Assembly: GCF_006538725.1 (NCBI RefSeq)
Contig: NZ_BJLQ01000013.1
Coordinates: 1-64,000 of the forward strand
Length of the DNA: 64,000 nt
Origin: Cellulomonas gelida
GTDB taxonomy: Bacteria > Actinomycetota > Actinomycetes > Actinomycetales > Cellulomonadaceae
Reading direction: 5' to 3'
A program made the position numbers and the translations under genes. Shown piece after piece: positions 1 through 7,133 of this stretch. Position 1 is the stretch's first letter. Each line of letters starts with the position of its first letter. A model generated the notes under the pieces. It was not told where the DNA came from. It saw only the letters and a list, made by a program, of their open reading frames with translations, and made no database searches.

Positions 1-87
1 CTCGGCGAGCCCGTGCCGCCGAGCCAGCCGCGCGCGCCGCTGCTCGGTGTCGACGACGAGGGCGACCTCGGGGCGCTCACGGACCAT
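1..87 (-). CDS. Partial gene, N-terminus only, function unknown
   Basis: An open frame runs leftward off the window edge from an ATG at 87-85. The 29 visible residues begin MVRERPEVALVVDTEQ and continue with an Arg-rich segment. Codon use (GC-rich third positions) looks coding and it diverges from galE. Too little is present to name a family, so the product is unknown. An alternative ATG at 98 lies in another frame and gives a less protein-like sequence. Confidence 0.4.
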   Translation of the reverse strand, partial: MVRERPEVALVVDTEQRRARLARRHGLAE

Positions 88-280
88 GCGCCGATCATCC
101 CCGTGGCCGCCCACAGGCGACGCGCCGGAAGCGCGACGAGCCGCCGACCGCAAGCCTCGAATCGATCAGATCTCAACACCCGGCCGTCGGGAGACACGGA
201 GGGAACGCGGGCACGATGGTCCGAATCTGTGCGGACATGTTGTTTTCTGATCGAAAGTCCCCCCTCGTCGGACGTGTCTC

Positions 281-297
281 GCGCTACGCTCACCCGC
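281..297 (+). promoter_or_regulatory. Probable leaderless promoter of galE (-10 TACGCT)
   Basis: TACGCT at 285-290 fits the actinobacterial TANNNT -10 box. Only seven bases separate it from the galE ATG at 298, and no Shine-Dalgarno sequence lies between. Transcription would therefore start at or next to the start codon. No good -35 box is seen. This is inference from spacing only. Confidence 0.4.
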
Positions 298-1257
298 ATG
301 ACGTGGTTGGTGACGGGCGGGGCGGGGTACATCGGCGCACACGTGGTGCGCGCGTTCACGAAGGTCGGGCTCGAGCCGGTCGTCCTGGACGACCTGTCCA
401 GCGGCCACGAGGAGTTCGTCCCGCCGGGCGTCCCCTTCGTGCACGGCTCGGTCGACGACCCGGACGTCGTCGCCGACACGCTCGCGCGGCACGGCATCGA
501 GGGCATCGTGCACCTCGCCGGGTTCAAGTACGCGGGCGTCTCGGTCGAGCGCCCGCTGCACACGTACCGGCAGAACGTCGCAGGCACGCTCACGCTGCTC
601 GAGACCATGGCCGAGCAGGGCGTCGACGCGATCGTCTACTCGTCCTCGGCTGCGGTCTTCGGCACCCCGGACACCGACCTCGTGACCGAGCAGACACCCA
701 CCACGCCCGAGTCCCCCTACGGCGAGTCCAAGCTCGTCGGCGAGTGGCTGCTGCGCGACCAGGCGCGCGCCACGGGGCTCAAGCACACGAGCCTGCGGTA
801 CTTCAACGTCGTCGGCTCGGGCACCCCCGACGTCTACGACACGAGCCCGCACAACCTGTTCCCGCTCGTGTTCGAGGCCCTGCTCGCGGGCCGGACGCCG
901 GTCATCCGCGGCGACGACTACCCCACACCCGACGGCACCTGCGTGCGCGACTACCTACACGTCGCGGACCTCGCCGACGCCCACGTCGCGGCGGCCCGCA
1001 CGCTCGCCGAGGGCGGCACGCTCGAGCCGGTGTACAACCTCGGCTCAGGCGAGGGGCTGTCGGTGCGCGAGATCATGACGGCCGTCGCCGAGGTCACGGG
1101 CATCGACTTCACGCCCGAGATCGCGGCCCGCCGCCCGGGAGACCCCGCGCGGATCGTCGCCTCGGGGGAGCTCGCGGCACGCGACCTGGGCTGGCGCATG
1201 ACCCACACGATCCAGGACATGGTCCGCAGCGCCTGGGCGGCTCGCTCGAGCGCCTGA
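298..1257 (+). CDS. galE: UDP-glucose 4-epimerase
   Basis: GalE interconverts UDP-glucose and UDP-galactose in the cytoplasm (Leloir pathway, precursor supply for cell-surface glycans). The 319-residue protein has the NAD-binding Rossmann motif TGGAGYIG at residues 6-13, the SSSAAVFG strand with the catalytic Ser region, and the YGESK Tyr/Lys pair. It ends with the usual LGWRMT region of extended SDR enzymes. Length is normal for short actinobacterial GalE. The ATG at 298 was chosen because the Rossmann fold starts right after it; the frame is open further upstream, but that part is not protein-like. It stands alone, facing a convergent LLM gene. Confidence 0.93.
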   Translation: MTWLVTGGAGYIGAHVVRAFTKVGLEPVVLDDLSSGHEEFVPPGVPFVHGSVDDPDVVADTLARHGIEGIVHLAGFKYAGVSVERPLHTYRQNVAGTLTLLETMAEQGVDAIVYSSSAAVFGTPDTDLVTEQTPTTPESPYGESKLVGEWLLRDQARATGLKHTSLRYFNVVGSGTPDVYDTSPHNLFPLVFEALLAGRTPVIRGDDYPTPDGTCVRDYLHVADLADAHVAAARTLAEGGTLEPVYNLGSGEGLSVREIMTAVAEVTGIDFTPEIAARRPGDPARIVASGELAARDLGWRMTHTIQDMVRSAWAARSSA

Positions 1258-1273
1258 CCCGCCACTCCCGGCG

Positions 1274-1287
1274 GCCCGCGTGCGGGC
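1274..1287. terminator. Weak hairpin between convergent galE and LLM gene
   Basis: A short perfect hairpin (GCCCGC, 2-base loop, GCGGGC) sits in the 39-bp gap between the two convergent stop codons. There is no T tract. It may act as a modest bidirectional terminator. Confidence 0.3.
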
Positions 1288-1296
1288 GCGGGGCCG

Positions 1297-2202
1297 TCAG
1301 GACAGGACGTGGGCGGCGAATGCCTCCAGCGACTTCTGCGTGCCCGCGTAGATCCCCTCGTCGCGGGGCCAGTGGACGATCACGTCCGTGAAGCCCAGCG
1401 CGGCGGCCCGCTCGACGCCTTCGATCGCGAGGTCCGACGAGGTCAGCGAGTACACCGGTGCCCCGTCCAGGCTCAGGTAGCGGCGCACCGGCACGGCACC
1501 CGGGCGGTGCGCGCGCTCGATCTCGTCGAACGCGGCGGCCTGCTCGGCGAGCGCCGCCCACCAGCGCTCCTGCGCGCGAGCGGGGTCGTCCTCGAGGTCC
1601 TCCGTCGCGTACGACGCGCCGTAGGTGACCCAACCCTGGCCGTACCGCGCGGCGAGCGTCATCGTGCGCGGGCCCGCGGCCGCGACGACGAAGGGCGTGC
1701 GCGGACGCGCGATCGTGCCCGGGACCATGCGCGCGTCGTGCGCGGTGTAGAACTCGCCCGCGTGCTCGGTGACCGGATGCGTGAGCAGCGTGTCGAGCAC
1801 GCCGACGAACTCCTCGAACCGTCGGGTCCGCTCGCCGCGCGTGACCGCGGTCCCCGTCACGGACGCGTCGAAGCCCTCACCGCCGGCACCCACGCCGAGC
1901 AGGAAGCGCCCGCCGGAGACGTCGTCGAGCCCCATGACGTCCTTGGCGAACGGGACCGGGTGCCGGAAGTTGGGCGACGCGACGAACGTGCCGAGCCCGA
2001 TCCGCGAGGTCGCCTCGGCCGCGGCCGCGAGCAGCGGCACGGTCGCGAACCACGGCTCGTCGGCGAGCGTGCGCCACGCGAGGTGGTCGTACGTCCACGC
2101 GTGGTCGAAGCCCCACTCCTCCGCCTGGCGCCACTTGTCCCGCTGCGTCGCCCAGCGATCCTGCGGCAGCAGCACGATCCCGACCCGCACACCGATCCCC
2201 AT
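1297..2202 (-). CDS. LLM class F420/flavin-dependent oxidoreductase
   Basis: This is a 301-residue luciferase-like monooxygenase-fold protein. Visible family features are the N-terminal VRVGIVLLPQ strand, the RIGLGTFVASPNFRHP strand that lines the cofactor pocket, a GGRFLLGVGAGGEGFD segment, and RPRTPFVVAAAGPRTMTLAARYGQGW. In this family such short proteins often use coenzyme F420 rather than FMN, but the substrate cannot be read from sequence. The start is either the ATG at 2202 or the GTG four codons later, which has a GGGGATCGG stretch before it. It follows the zincin gene on the same strand with a 74-bp gap. Confidence 0.8.
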   Translation of the reverse strand: MGIGVRVGIVLLPQDRWATQRDKWRQAEEWGFDHAWTYDHLAWRTLADEPWFATVPLLAAAAEATSRIGLGTFVASPNFRHPVPFAKDVMGLDDVSGGRFLLGVGAGGEGFDASVTGTAVTRGERTRRFEEFVGVLDTLLTHPVTEHAGEFYTAHDARMVPGTIARPRTPFVVAAAGPRTMTLAARYGQGWVTYGASYATEDLEDDPARAQERWWAALAEQAAAFDEIERAHRPGAVPVRRYLSLDGAPVYSLTSSDLAIEGVERAAALGFTDVIVHWPRDEGIYAGTQKSLEAFAAHVLS

Positions 2203-2276
2203 GTGGCCGACCCTAACCGCGTCCGCGCCGCGGCCCCGGGCACCCGGCGCGGGACGGCGCCCGCCCGCCCGATGCG

Positions 2277-2621
2277 TCAGGACCAGCCGAGCTCGTGGAG
2301 GCGGTCGTCGTCGATGCCGAAGTGGTGCGCGACCTCGTGGACCACCGTGATGGCGACCTCCTCGACGACGTCCTCGCGCGTGTCGCAGATCTCGAGCGTG
2401 GGGTTGCGGAAGACCGTGATGCGATCGGGCAGCGAGCCCGCGGCCCACGAGTCGGTGCGCTCGGTCAGCGGGACACCCTCGTAGAGACCCAGCAGGTCCT
2501 CCTCGCCGGGCGGGGGCTCGTCCTCGACGAGCACGACGACGTTGTCCATCACCGCGGCGAGCTCGGCGGGGATCTCGTCGAGCGCGTCCCGGACGGCGTC
2601 GTCGAACTCCTCACGCGACAT
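2277..2621 (-). CDS. Small zincin-type metallopeptidase family protein
   Basis: This is a 114-residue member of the small bacterial zincin family (PF06262 type). The C-terminus carries the zinc-binding helix VVHEVAHHFGIDDDRLHELGW, with HExxH plus the Asp/Glu-rich tail typical of the family. The N-terminus (MSREEFDDAVRDALDEIP) also matches the usual start. These are compact cytoplasmic proteins whose substrate is not known. The frame stays open upstream, but the ATG at 2621 gives the normal family length. The tRNA-Glu gene lies just beyond on the opposite strand. Confidence 0.88.
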   Translation of the reverse strand: MSREEFDDAVRDALDEIPAELAAVMDNVVVLVEDEPPPGEEDLLGLYEGVPLTERTDSWAAGSLPDRITVFRNPTLEICDTREDVVEEVAITVVHEVAHHFGIDDDRLHELGWS

Positions 2622-2792
2622 CTCGAACACGGGTCCATCCTGCCCGGCCCGCAGCGGCCACGTCCCCGGCCGGGCCGGATGGACCCGCGCGATCAGCGGT
2701 GTGAGCAGCGTCGCGGCGGCCCGCTTTGGAGTTCCGGGCAAGTCCCCGTATGCTCATCCACGGTCAACCGACGCCTCGACGTCTGGGGCGAC

Positions 2793-2865
2793 GCCCTCAT
2801 CGTCTAGCGGCCTAGGACCCCGCCCTTTCACGGCGGTAGCACGGGTTCGAATCCCGTTGGGGGTA
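2793..2865 (+). tRNA. tRNA-Glu (anticodon TTC)
   Basis: The 73-nt cloverleaf can be drawn by hand: acceptor GCCCTCA/TGGGGGT (with G-T and T-G wobbles), anticodon stem CCGCC/GGCGG with loop CTTTCAC giving TTC, and T arm ACGGGTTCGAATCCCGT. The discriminator is A. CCA is not encoded. It is first in a three-tRNA cluster. Confidence 0.95.
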
Positions 2866-2908
2866 CGAGAACGTGCAGTGGAAGATGCAAGACTAGGTCT
2901 CATCACGA

Positions 2909-2982
2909 GGCCCCGTAGCGCAGTTGGTTAGCGCGCCGCCCTGTCACGGCGGAGGTCGCGGGTTCAAGTCCCGTCGGGGTCG
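2909..2982 (+). tRNA. tRNA-Asp (anticodon GTC)
   Basis: This is a 74-nt tRNA with acceptor GGCCCCG/CGGGGTC, anticodon stem CCGCC/GGCGG with loop CTGTCAC giving GTC, and T loop TTCAAGT. The discriminator is G, as expected for tRNA-Asp. It lies 43 nt after tRNA-Glu and is probably co-transcribed with it. Confidence 0.95.
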
Positions 2983-3034
2983 CTCGACTTATGCCGGTCC
3001 TCGTGGCCGGCATCGTCGTTGGAGGCAGCTCCAC

Positions 3035-3107
3035 GGCTCTGTAGCTCAGTTGGTAGAGCGTTCGACTGAAAATCGAAAGGTCACCGGATCGACGCCGGTC
3101 GGAGCCA
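3035..3107 (+). tRNA. tRNA-Phe (anticodon GAA)
   Basis: This is a 73-nt tRNA with acceptor GGCTCTG/CGGAGCC, D arm GCTCAGTTGGTAGAGC, anticodon loop CTGAAAA giving GAA, and T arm CCGGATCGACGCCGG. The discriminator is A. It is the last of the cluster and is followed by a strong hairpin. Confidence 0.95.
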
Positions 3108-3112
3108 CTGCA

Positions 3113-3149
3113 CGAAGCCCGCCAGGGAGCAGCCTGGCGGGCTTCGTCG
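3113..3149 (+). terminator. Terminator of the tRNA cluster
   Basis: A perfect 14-bp stem (CGAAGCCCGCCAGG at 3113-3126 pairing with 3133-3146) with a 6-nt loop begins six bases after tRNA-Phe and ends in TCGTT. The position and strength fit a rho-independent terminator. Confidence 0.8.
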
Positions 3150-3280
3150 TTCCCAGCCCCGTGCGCCGTGCCTCCTGCGCCGTCGCGCAGTTCCCGCCAC
3201 GGAGAACCTGCGCGCGTCCTGCTTCGCGACGCCCCTGCCTGACTAGGCTGGCGACACACCCGTCGCCCCAGGAGGAGCCC

Positions 3281-3718
3281 GTGACGACCGACCGCGGTCC
3301 CGAACGCCGCCGATTCCTCGACCGCCTCACCGAGCCGATCGCCGAGCGCGCCCGCGAGAAGCTCGGGCAGGCGGAGGACAAGGTCCGCTCGTCGATCCAG
3401 GCCGAGATCGACGCGGTCGGCGCGAGCGTCCGGGCGCGGGCCGTGCAGGTCCGGCCGTCGGCGATCGCGTTCGCGTCGGCGGCGCTGCTCACGCTCTTCG
3501 GGCTCGCGCTGTTCGTGACCGCCGCGGTGATGGGCCTCGCGCACGTCGTCGAGCCGTGGCTCGCGGCGCTGCTCGTCGGTGCGGCGCTCCTGCTCGTCGC
3601 GACCGGCTTCGCCGCGTGGGGCCGCAGCCATCTCCCCCGCACGCCCGCCGCGCGGATCACGCCGATCCCCGAGAGCACGCACCCCGCCGAGGAGCTCGTG
3701 CACCCCTGGGACAACTGA
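3281..3718 (+). CDS. Two-TM membrane protein with amphipathic N-terminus
   Basis: The protein has 145 residues. Its first 60 are charged and helical (ERAREKLGQAEDKVRSS), followed by two hydrophobic segments around residues 65-88 and 94-112, and a short polar tail. This matches the small phage-holin-like or DUF-type membrane proteins that precede a holin/DUF3618 pair in many actinobacteria. The GTG at 3281 was chosen because GGAGGA lies six bases upstream. The cellular role is unknown; an envelope or stress role is only inferred from the neighbours. Confidence 0.72.
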   Translation: MTTDRGPERRRFLDRLTEPIAERAREKLGQAEDKVRSSIQAEIDAVGASVRARAVQVRPSAIAFASAALLTLFGLALFVTAAVMGLAHVVEPWLAALLVGAALLLVATGFAAWGRSHLPRTPAARITPIPESTHPAEELVHPWDN

Positions 3719-3855
3719 CCCCGACGGCCGCACGCGGACCCGGCCGGCCGGGCCGGCACGCACGACGTGGGCGTTCGCCGCGCGCCACGCGGACGACCCC
3801 AGCACACTGAGGGTCTGCGCCGCAGCACCCGGCAGGACGACGAAAGGCAGCACCG

Positions 3856-4254
3856 ATGACGACGAACGCGCCACCGCAGCGTTCGCTCGGGCAGCTCGTG
3901 AGCGACCTGAGCGAGCAGACCTCCCGGCTCGTCCGAGCGGAGATCGCGCTCGCGAAGACCGAGATCGCCGAGCGCGCGAAGATCCTCGGCGCCGGGGCGG
4001 GCATGCTCGTCGCGGCGGGCGTCCTGGCGCTGTACCTGCTCGCCGCGGTGCTCACGACGCTCGTGATCGTGCTCGACCTGTGGCTGCCCCTGTGGCTGGC
4101 CGCGCTGATCGTGACGGTCCTGCTTCTGCTGGTCGTCCTGATCCTCGGGCTGCTGGGCGTCAAGGCGCTGCAGAAGGCGTCGCCGCCGGCACCCCAGGCG
4201 GCGATCGCGAGCGTGCAGGACGACATCGCCGCGCTCAAGGGGCCGTCGGCATGA
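3856..4254 (+). CDS. Phage holin family (PF07332-type) membrane protein
   Basis: The 132-residue protein starts with the family pattern LGQLVSDLSEQTSRLVRAEIALAKTE. Two long membrane segments follow (about residues 46-72 and 76-100) and a short polar tail ends it. Despite the name, this family is chromosomal in actinobacteria, and nothing phage-like lies nearby. The RBS is AAAGG upstream of the ATG. Only 28 bp separate it from the DUF3618 gene, so they probably form an operon. Confidence 0.82.
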   Translation: MTTNAPPQRSLGQLVSDLSEQTSRLVRAEIALAKTEIAERAKILGAGAGMLVAAGVLALYLLAAVLTTLVIVLDLWLPLWLAALIVTVLLLLVVLILGLLGVKALQKASPPAPQAAIASVQDDIAALKGPSA

Positions 4255-4282
4255 GCATCGCTGGACCGCTGGGAGGAGCCCG

Positions 4283-4588
4283 ATGACCGACGAGAAGCCC
4301 GCGCCGACCCCGTTCACCACGCCGTCGATGGTCGCGATCGAGGCGGAGATCGCCGCGACGCGTCACCAGCTCGCGACGACGGTCGACGAGCTCACCGCTC
4401 GCCTCGCTCCGCGCGCCCAGGCGGACGCGGCCATCACGACGGCTCGTCGCCTGGCGTCGGACGCCACGAGCCCCGAGGCGAGCCCGGAGGCCCGCGCGCA
4501 CGCCCGTCAGGTGCTCGGCGGCGTCGCGATCGCCGCCGCGTTCGTCGCGACGATCGTCGTGCTGCGCATCGCACGCCGCTCGCGCTGA
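4283..4588 (+). CDS. DUF3618 domain-containing protein
   Basis: This is a 101-residue protein. Its central block IEAEIAATRHQLATTVDELTARLAPRAQ is the hallmark of DUF3618: a charged helix ending at a conserved L-P/A-R-A stretch. One C-terminal membrane segment (about 78-95) and a basic end (RIARRSR) follow. The ATG is preceded by GGGAGGAG. The biochemical role is unknown. It is the last gene of the small membrane operon and is followed by two hairpins. Confidence 0.85.
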   Translation: MTDEKPAPTPFTTPSMVAIEAEIAATRHQLATTVDELTARLAPRAQADAAITTARRLASDATSPEASPEARAHARQVLGGVAIAAAFVATIVVLRIARRSR

Positions 4589-4603
4589 CCCACGGCAGGC
4601 CCC

Positions 4604-4661
4604 TGTCCGGACTCGCGCGGGTCCGGACATGGGAAGACCCCGGGACATCCGTCCCGGGGTC
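4604..4661 (+). terminator. Two consecutive hairpins after the DUF3618 gene
   Basis: The first hairpin is TGTCCGGAC (4604-4612) pairing with 4621-4629. The second is GACCCCGGGAC (4636-4646) pairing with 4651-4661 across a 4-nt loop. There is no long T tract, which is usual for high-GC terminators. Confidence 0.65.
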
Positions 4662-4822
4662 CTGGCGGGGGCCCGTACGTGAGGGAGCCGGCCCCGCGCC
4701 ACGCGGCGGTCAGACCTGTGGCCGTCCGACCAGGACGGCGTCACGGATGACCACGCGGCATCGCTGAGACCCACGCCCGCCCGCCGACGCGCCTCGCGCG
4801 CCGGACTCGGGGGCGGGGTCGG

Positions 4823-5029
4823 TCAGCTGACCGCGCGCTGCTGGGGGATGCCCTGGAGCAGCGCCTGCACCTCGGACTCGAGGTAGCGACGGTGCCCGCC
4901 GAGCGTGCGGATCGACGAGAGCTTGCCAGCCTTCGCCCAGCGCGTCACGGTCTTCGGGTCCACGCGGAACAGCGTGGCGACCTCGGACGGCGTGAGCAGG
5001 TTGTCGGTGGGTGCGGGCTTGACGGTCAT
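4823..5029 (-). CDS. bldC: BldC family transcriptional regulator
   Basis: This is a 68-residue, single-domain, MerR-like helix-turn-helix protein. The core LLTPSEVATLFRVDPKTVTRWAKAGKLSSIRTLGGHRRY is nearly invariant in the BldC family, which in Streptomyces controls development by head-to-tail binding on DNA direct repeats. The ATG at 5029 has a strong AGGAGG seven bases upstream and gives the standard family length. The open frame continues upstream but is not conserved in kind. It is monocistronic. Confidence 0.92.
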   Translation of the reverse strand: MTVKPAPTDNLLTPSEVATLFRVDPKTVTRWAKAGKLSSIRTLGGHRRYLESEVQALLQGIPQQRAVS

Positions 5030-5488
5030 GGTGCTGCCTCCTGGCTTGCGGGCGACGCCGGGACTCCCCTTCCCGGCCACCGCCGGTGCGGTGGTGCTGT
5101 CGGTACGAGCCAGGACGCCACATCGACGCCTCGCCGCACCCCCTAGCATGTGCGAACCCGGCATGTGACGCATTCCGGGACACGATTTCGTTACGAAAGG
5201 GTACAACCCGGTCCTGTGAACCGACGAGTCCGCTGGTGAGCGGCTTGCAAGGTCAGCCTAAACCGGACGTTTCACCCGCGCCCGGCGGAGCCGCGATGCG
5301 GAGCATCGATACCCCGGCGTGGCGCAGAGGTGCGCCCTGGGTGAACGTGATGCGAGTCGCCCCCTCGCGAGTGGCCGGAATAACGGGATTCCATGTAGCG
5401 TTGCCGAACGAACAGACGATTCAGCATCCCGGGGCCGCACGTGTGAGCACGGTGCCGCCCCGCTTCCACGTTAGAGGGGGTCGATGCC
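5030..5488. other. 459-bp intergenic region between divergent bldC and DUF3073 gene
   Basis: No convincing gene is seen. The left part holds the bldC RBS and promoter. The right part holds a GGAAT-type inverted repeat (5377-5392) and a possible promoter for the DUF3073 gene. A separated pair GGTTCACCC-like/GGGTGAAC near 5268 and 5339 may fold in RNA. Remaining open frames here have no family features. Confidence 0.5.
5377..5402 (+). promoter_or_regulatory. GGAAT-N18-GTT promoter-like element with inverted repeat
   Basis: GGAATAACGGGATTCC at 5377-5392 is a perfect 5-bp inverted repeat with a 6-bp centre. Its left arm GGAAT is 18 bp upstream of GTT at 5400-5402. That spacing matches the SigR/SigH oxidative-stress sigma consensus (GGAAT-N18-GTT) known from Streptomyces and Mycobacterium. 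TAGCGT at 5396-5401 could instead be a SigA -10. Which reading is right cannot be told from sequence. Confidence 0.4.
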
Positions 5489-5692
5489 ATGGGGCGCGGC
5501 CGTCAGAAGGCTAAGCAGACGAAGGTGGCGCGGGAGCTGAAGTACTTCAGCCCGGACACCAACTACCGAGCGCTCGAGCAGGAGCTGTCGACTCACGTCG
5601 ACCCCATCGAGCGCCGTAGCGTAGCCGCGGTCGACACCGACGACGAGCCTGACGACGACTACGGTCGCCGCTGGCTCGACGACGATCGCTGA
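5489..5692 (+). CDS. DUF3073 domain-containing protein
   Basis: This is a 67-residue protein with the conserved start MGRGRQKAKQTKVARELKYFSP, which defines DUF3073, and an acidic C-terminus (DDEPDDDYGRRWLDDDR). Small, strongly charged and cytoplasmic, it is near-universal in actinobacteria, but its function is not established. The basic head and acidic tail suggest nucleic-acid or ribosome contact, which is inference only. GAGGGGG before the ATG gives a good RBS. Confidence 0.9.
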   Translation: MGRGRQKAKQTKVARELKYFSPDTNYRALEQELSTHVDPIERRSVAAVDTDDEPDDDYGRRWLDDDR

Positions 5693-5812
5693 CCCTGCGA
5701 GCGTTTCCCTCGCGCGTCGTCACCCGTCTCGCGCGACGAGCTGACGACACCCACGCCGACCACGTCGGCGTCGTGCTCTCCTCACGCTGAGCCGTCGTTC
5801 TTCTGCTCGTCC

Positions 5813-5849
5813 CTCGTCGCCTGCCCGGCCCGGCCTGGCAGGCGACGAG
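5813..5849. terminator. Bidirectional terminator between DUF3073 gene and purM
   Basis: A perfect 13-bp stem (CTCGTCGCCTGCC at 5813-5825 with 5837-5849) and an 11-nt GC loop lie between two convergent genes. The position fits a shared terminator. Confidence 0.7.
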
Positions 5850-5885
5850 TGCGTGCGGTGACCGCGCGTCGTCGGGACGCGCCGG

Positions 5886-7037
5886 TCAGGAGACCCGGTA
5901 CTCGCCCGTCAGGCGGACCGCGCCACCCGCGACCCCCTTGGTGCCCGAGACGAACCCCGGCGCGCCGACGACGTCACGGGCGGGGTCGGCGTCACGGACC
6001 GTGCCGAGCTCCCACGCCGGCAGCCCGAGCTGTGCGGCGTGCGCGAGCACGCCGTCGACGGCGTCCGCGGCGACCACGGCCACCATGCCGACGCCCAGGT
6101 TGAGCGTGCCCTCGAGGTCGGTCCACGGCACCTGACCGAGGCCCTGGACCAGCGAGAACACGGGGGGCAGCGTCCAGGCCCCGCGGTCCACGTCGGCCAC
6201 CAGACCGCCCGGCAGGATGCGCGCCACGTTCGCGGCGAGCCCGCCGCCCGTGACGTGGCTGAACGCGTGCACGCCGGCAGTCCCCGCACGGCGCGCGATC
6301 GCGAGGCAGTCCGCGGCGTAGACGCGCGTCGGTTCGAGGAGCTCCTCGCCGAGCGTGCGGCCGAGCTCGTCGACGTGCCGCTCGAGGCCCCAGCCCGCCT
6401 GGCGGACCACCGCGCGCACGAGTGAGTAGCCGTTGGAGTGCAGCCCGCTGGACGCGAGCGCGACCAGGACGTCGCCGGCGCGCACGCGCTCCGGACCGAG
6501 CAGCTCGTCGGCCTCGACGACGCCCGTCGCGGCACCGGCCACGTCGTACTCGTCGGGAGCGAGCAGGCCGGGGTGCTCGGCGGTCTCGCCGCCCACGAGC
6601 GCGGTCCCCGCGACCTGGCACGCCTGCGCGATGCCGCGCACCACGTCGGCGATGCGCTCGGGCACCACGCGACCGGTGGCGATGTAGTCCGTCATGAACA
6701 GCGGCTCGGCACCGACCACGACGATGTCGTCGACGACCATGCCGACGAGGTCGAACCCGATGGTGTGGTGGATGTCGAGCGCCTGCGCGATCGCGACCTT
6801 CGTGCCGACGCCGTCGGTCGACGTCGCGAGCAGCGGGTGGCGGTAGCGCGTGAGGAAGCTCGCGTCGTACAGGCCCGCGAAGCCGCCGACCCCGCCGAGC
6901 ACGCGTGCACCGTGCGTCGCGCGCACGGCGTCCTTCATGAGCTCGACGGCCTTGTCGCCCGCCTCGGTGTCGACGCCCGCGGTGGCGTAGGTGATCGGCG
7001 CGGCGGTGGCGGGCGCGTCGTCGGGCAGGGAGGTCAC
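5886..7037 (-). CDS. purM: Phosphoribosylformylglycinamidine cyclo-ligase (AIR synthetase)
   Basis: PurM closes the imidazole ring: FGAM + ATP gives AIR, the fifth step of de novo purine synthesis. The 383-residue protein has the family signatures YATAGVDTEAGDKAVELMK (N-terminal), LLATSTDGVGTKVAIAQ, FDLVGMVVDDIVVVGAEPLF, the ATP-binding VGGETAEHPG, and SSGLHSNGYSLVR. It is longer than the usual ~345 residues, mainly through a diverged linker near the C-terminus. It lies 93 bp downstream of purF on the same strand, the common purF-purM operon order. purL is 38 kb away in this window. Confidence 0.96.
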   Translation of the reverse strand: MTSLPDDAPATAAPITYATAGVDTEAGDKAVELMKDAVRATHGARVLGGVGGFAGLYDASFLTRYRHPLLATSTDGVGTKVAIAQALDIHHTIGFDLVGMVVDDIVVVGAEPLFMTDYIATGRVVPERIADVVRGIAQACQVAGTALVGGETAEHPGLLAPDEYDVAGAATGVVEADELLGPERVRAGDVLVALASSGLHSNGYSLVRAVVRQAGWGLERHVDELGRTLGEELLEPTRVYAADCLAIARRAGTAGVHAFSHVTGGGLAANVARILPGGLVADVDRGAWTLPPVFSLVQGLGQVPWTDLEGTLNLGVGMVAVVAADAVDGVLAHAAQLGLPAWELGTVRDADPARDVVGAPGFVSGTKGVAGGAVRLTGEYRVS

Positions 7038-7105
7038 GGTCGCTCCAGGGGGTCGGCTCTGCCGGGCGCGGGCGCCGGGCGCAGGGTCGGGTTCGTCAGC
7101 TCGCG

Positions 7106-7133
7106 GGTCGTCGAGTCACAGGTCGTCGAGTCA
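7106..7133 (-). repeat. Short direct repeat at the purF-purM junction
   Basis: GGTCGTCGAGTCA occurs at 7106-7118 and again at 7121-7133. The second copy contains the purF stop codon, and a partial third copy follows. It is a local duplication of unknown effect. Confidence 0.5.

Noticed and set aside
2793-3107. tRNA cluster as a prophage or island attachment site
   Set aside because: No integrase, no direct repeat of a tRNA 3' end and no composition change nearby. The holin-family genes are the chromosomal actinobacterial type.
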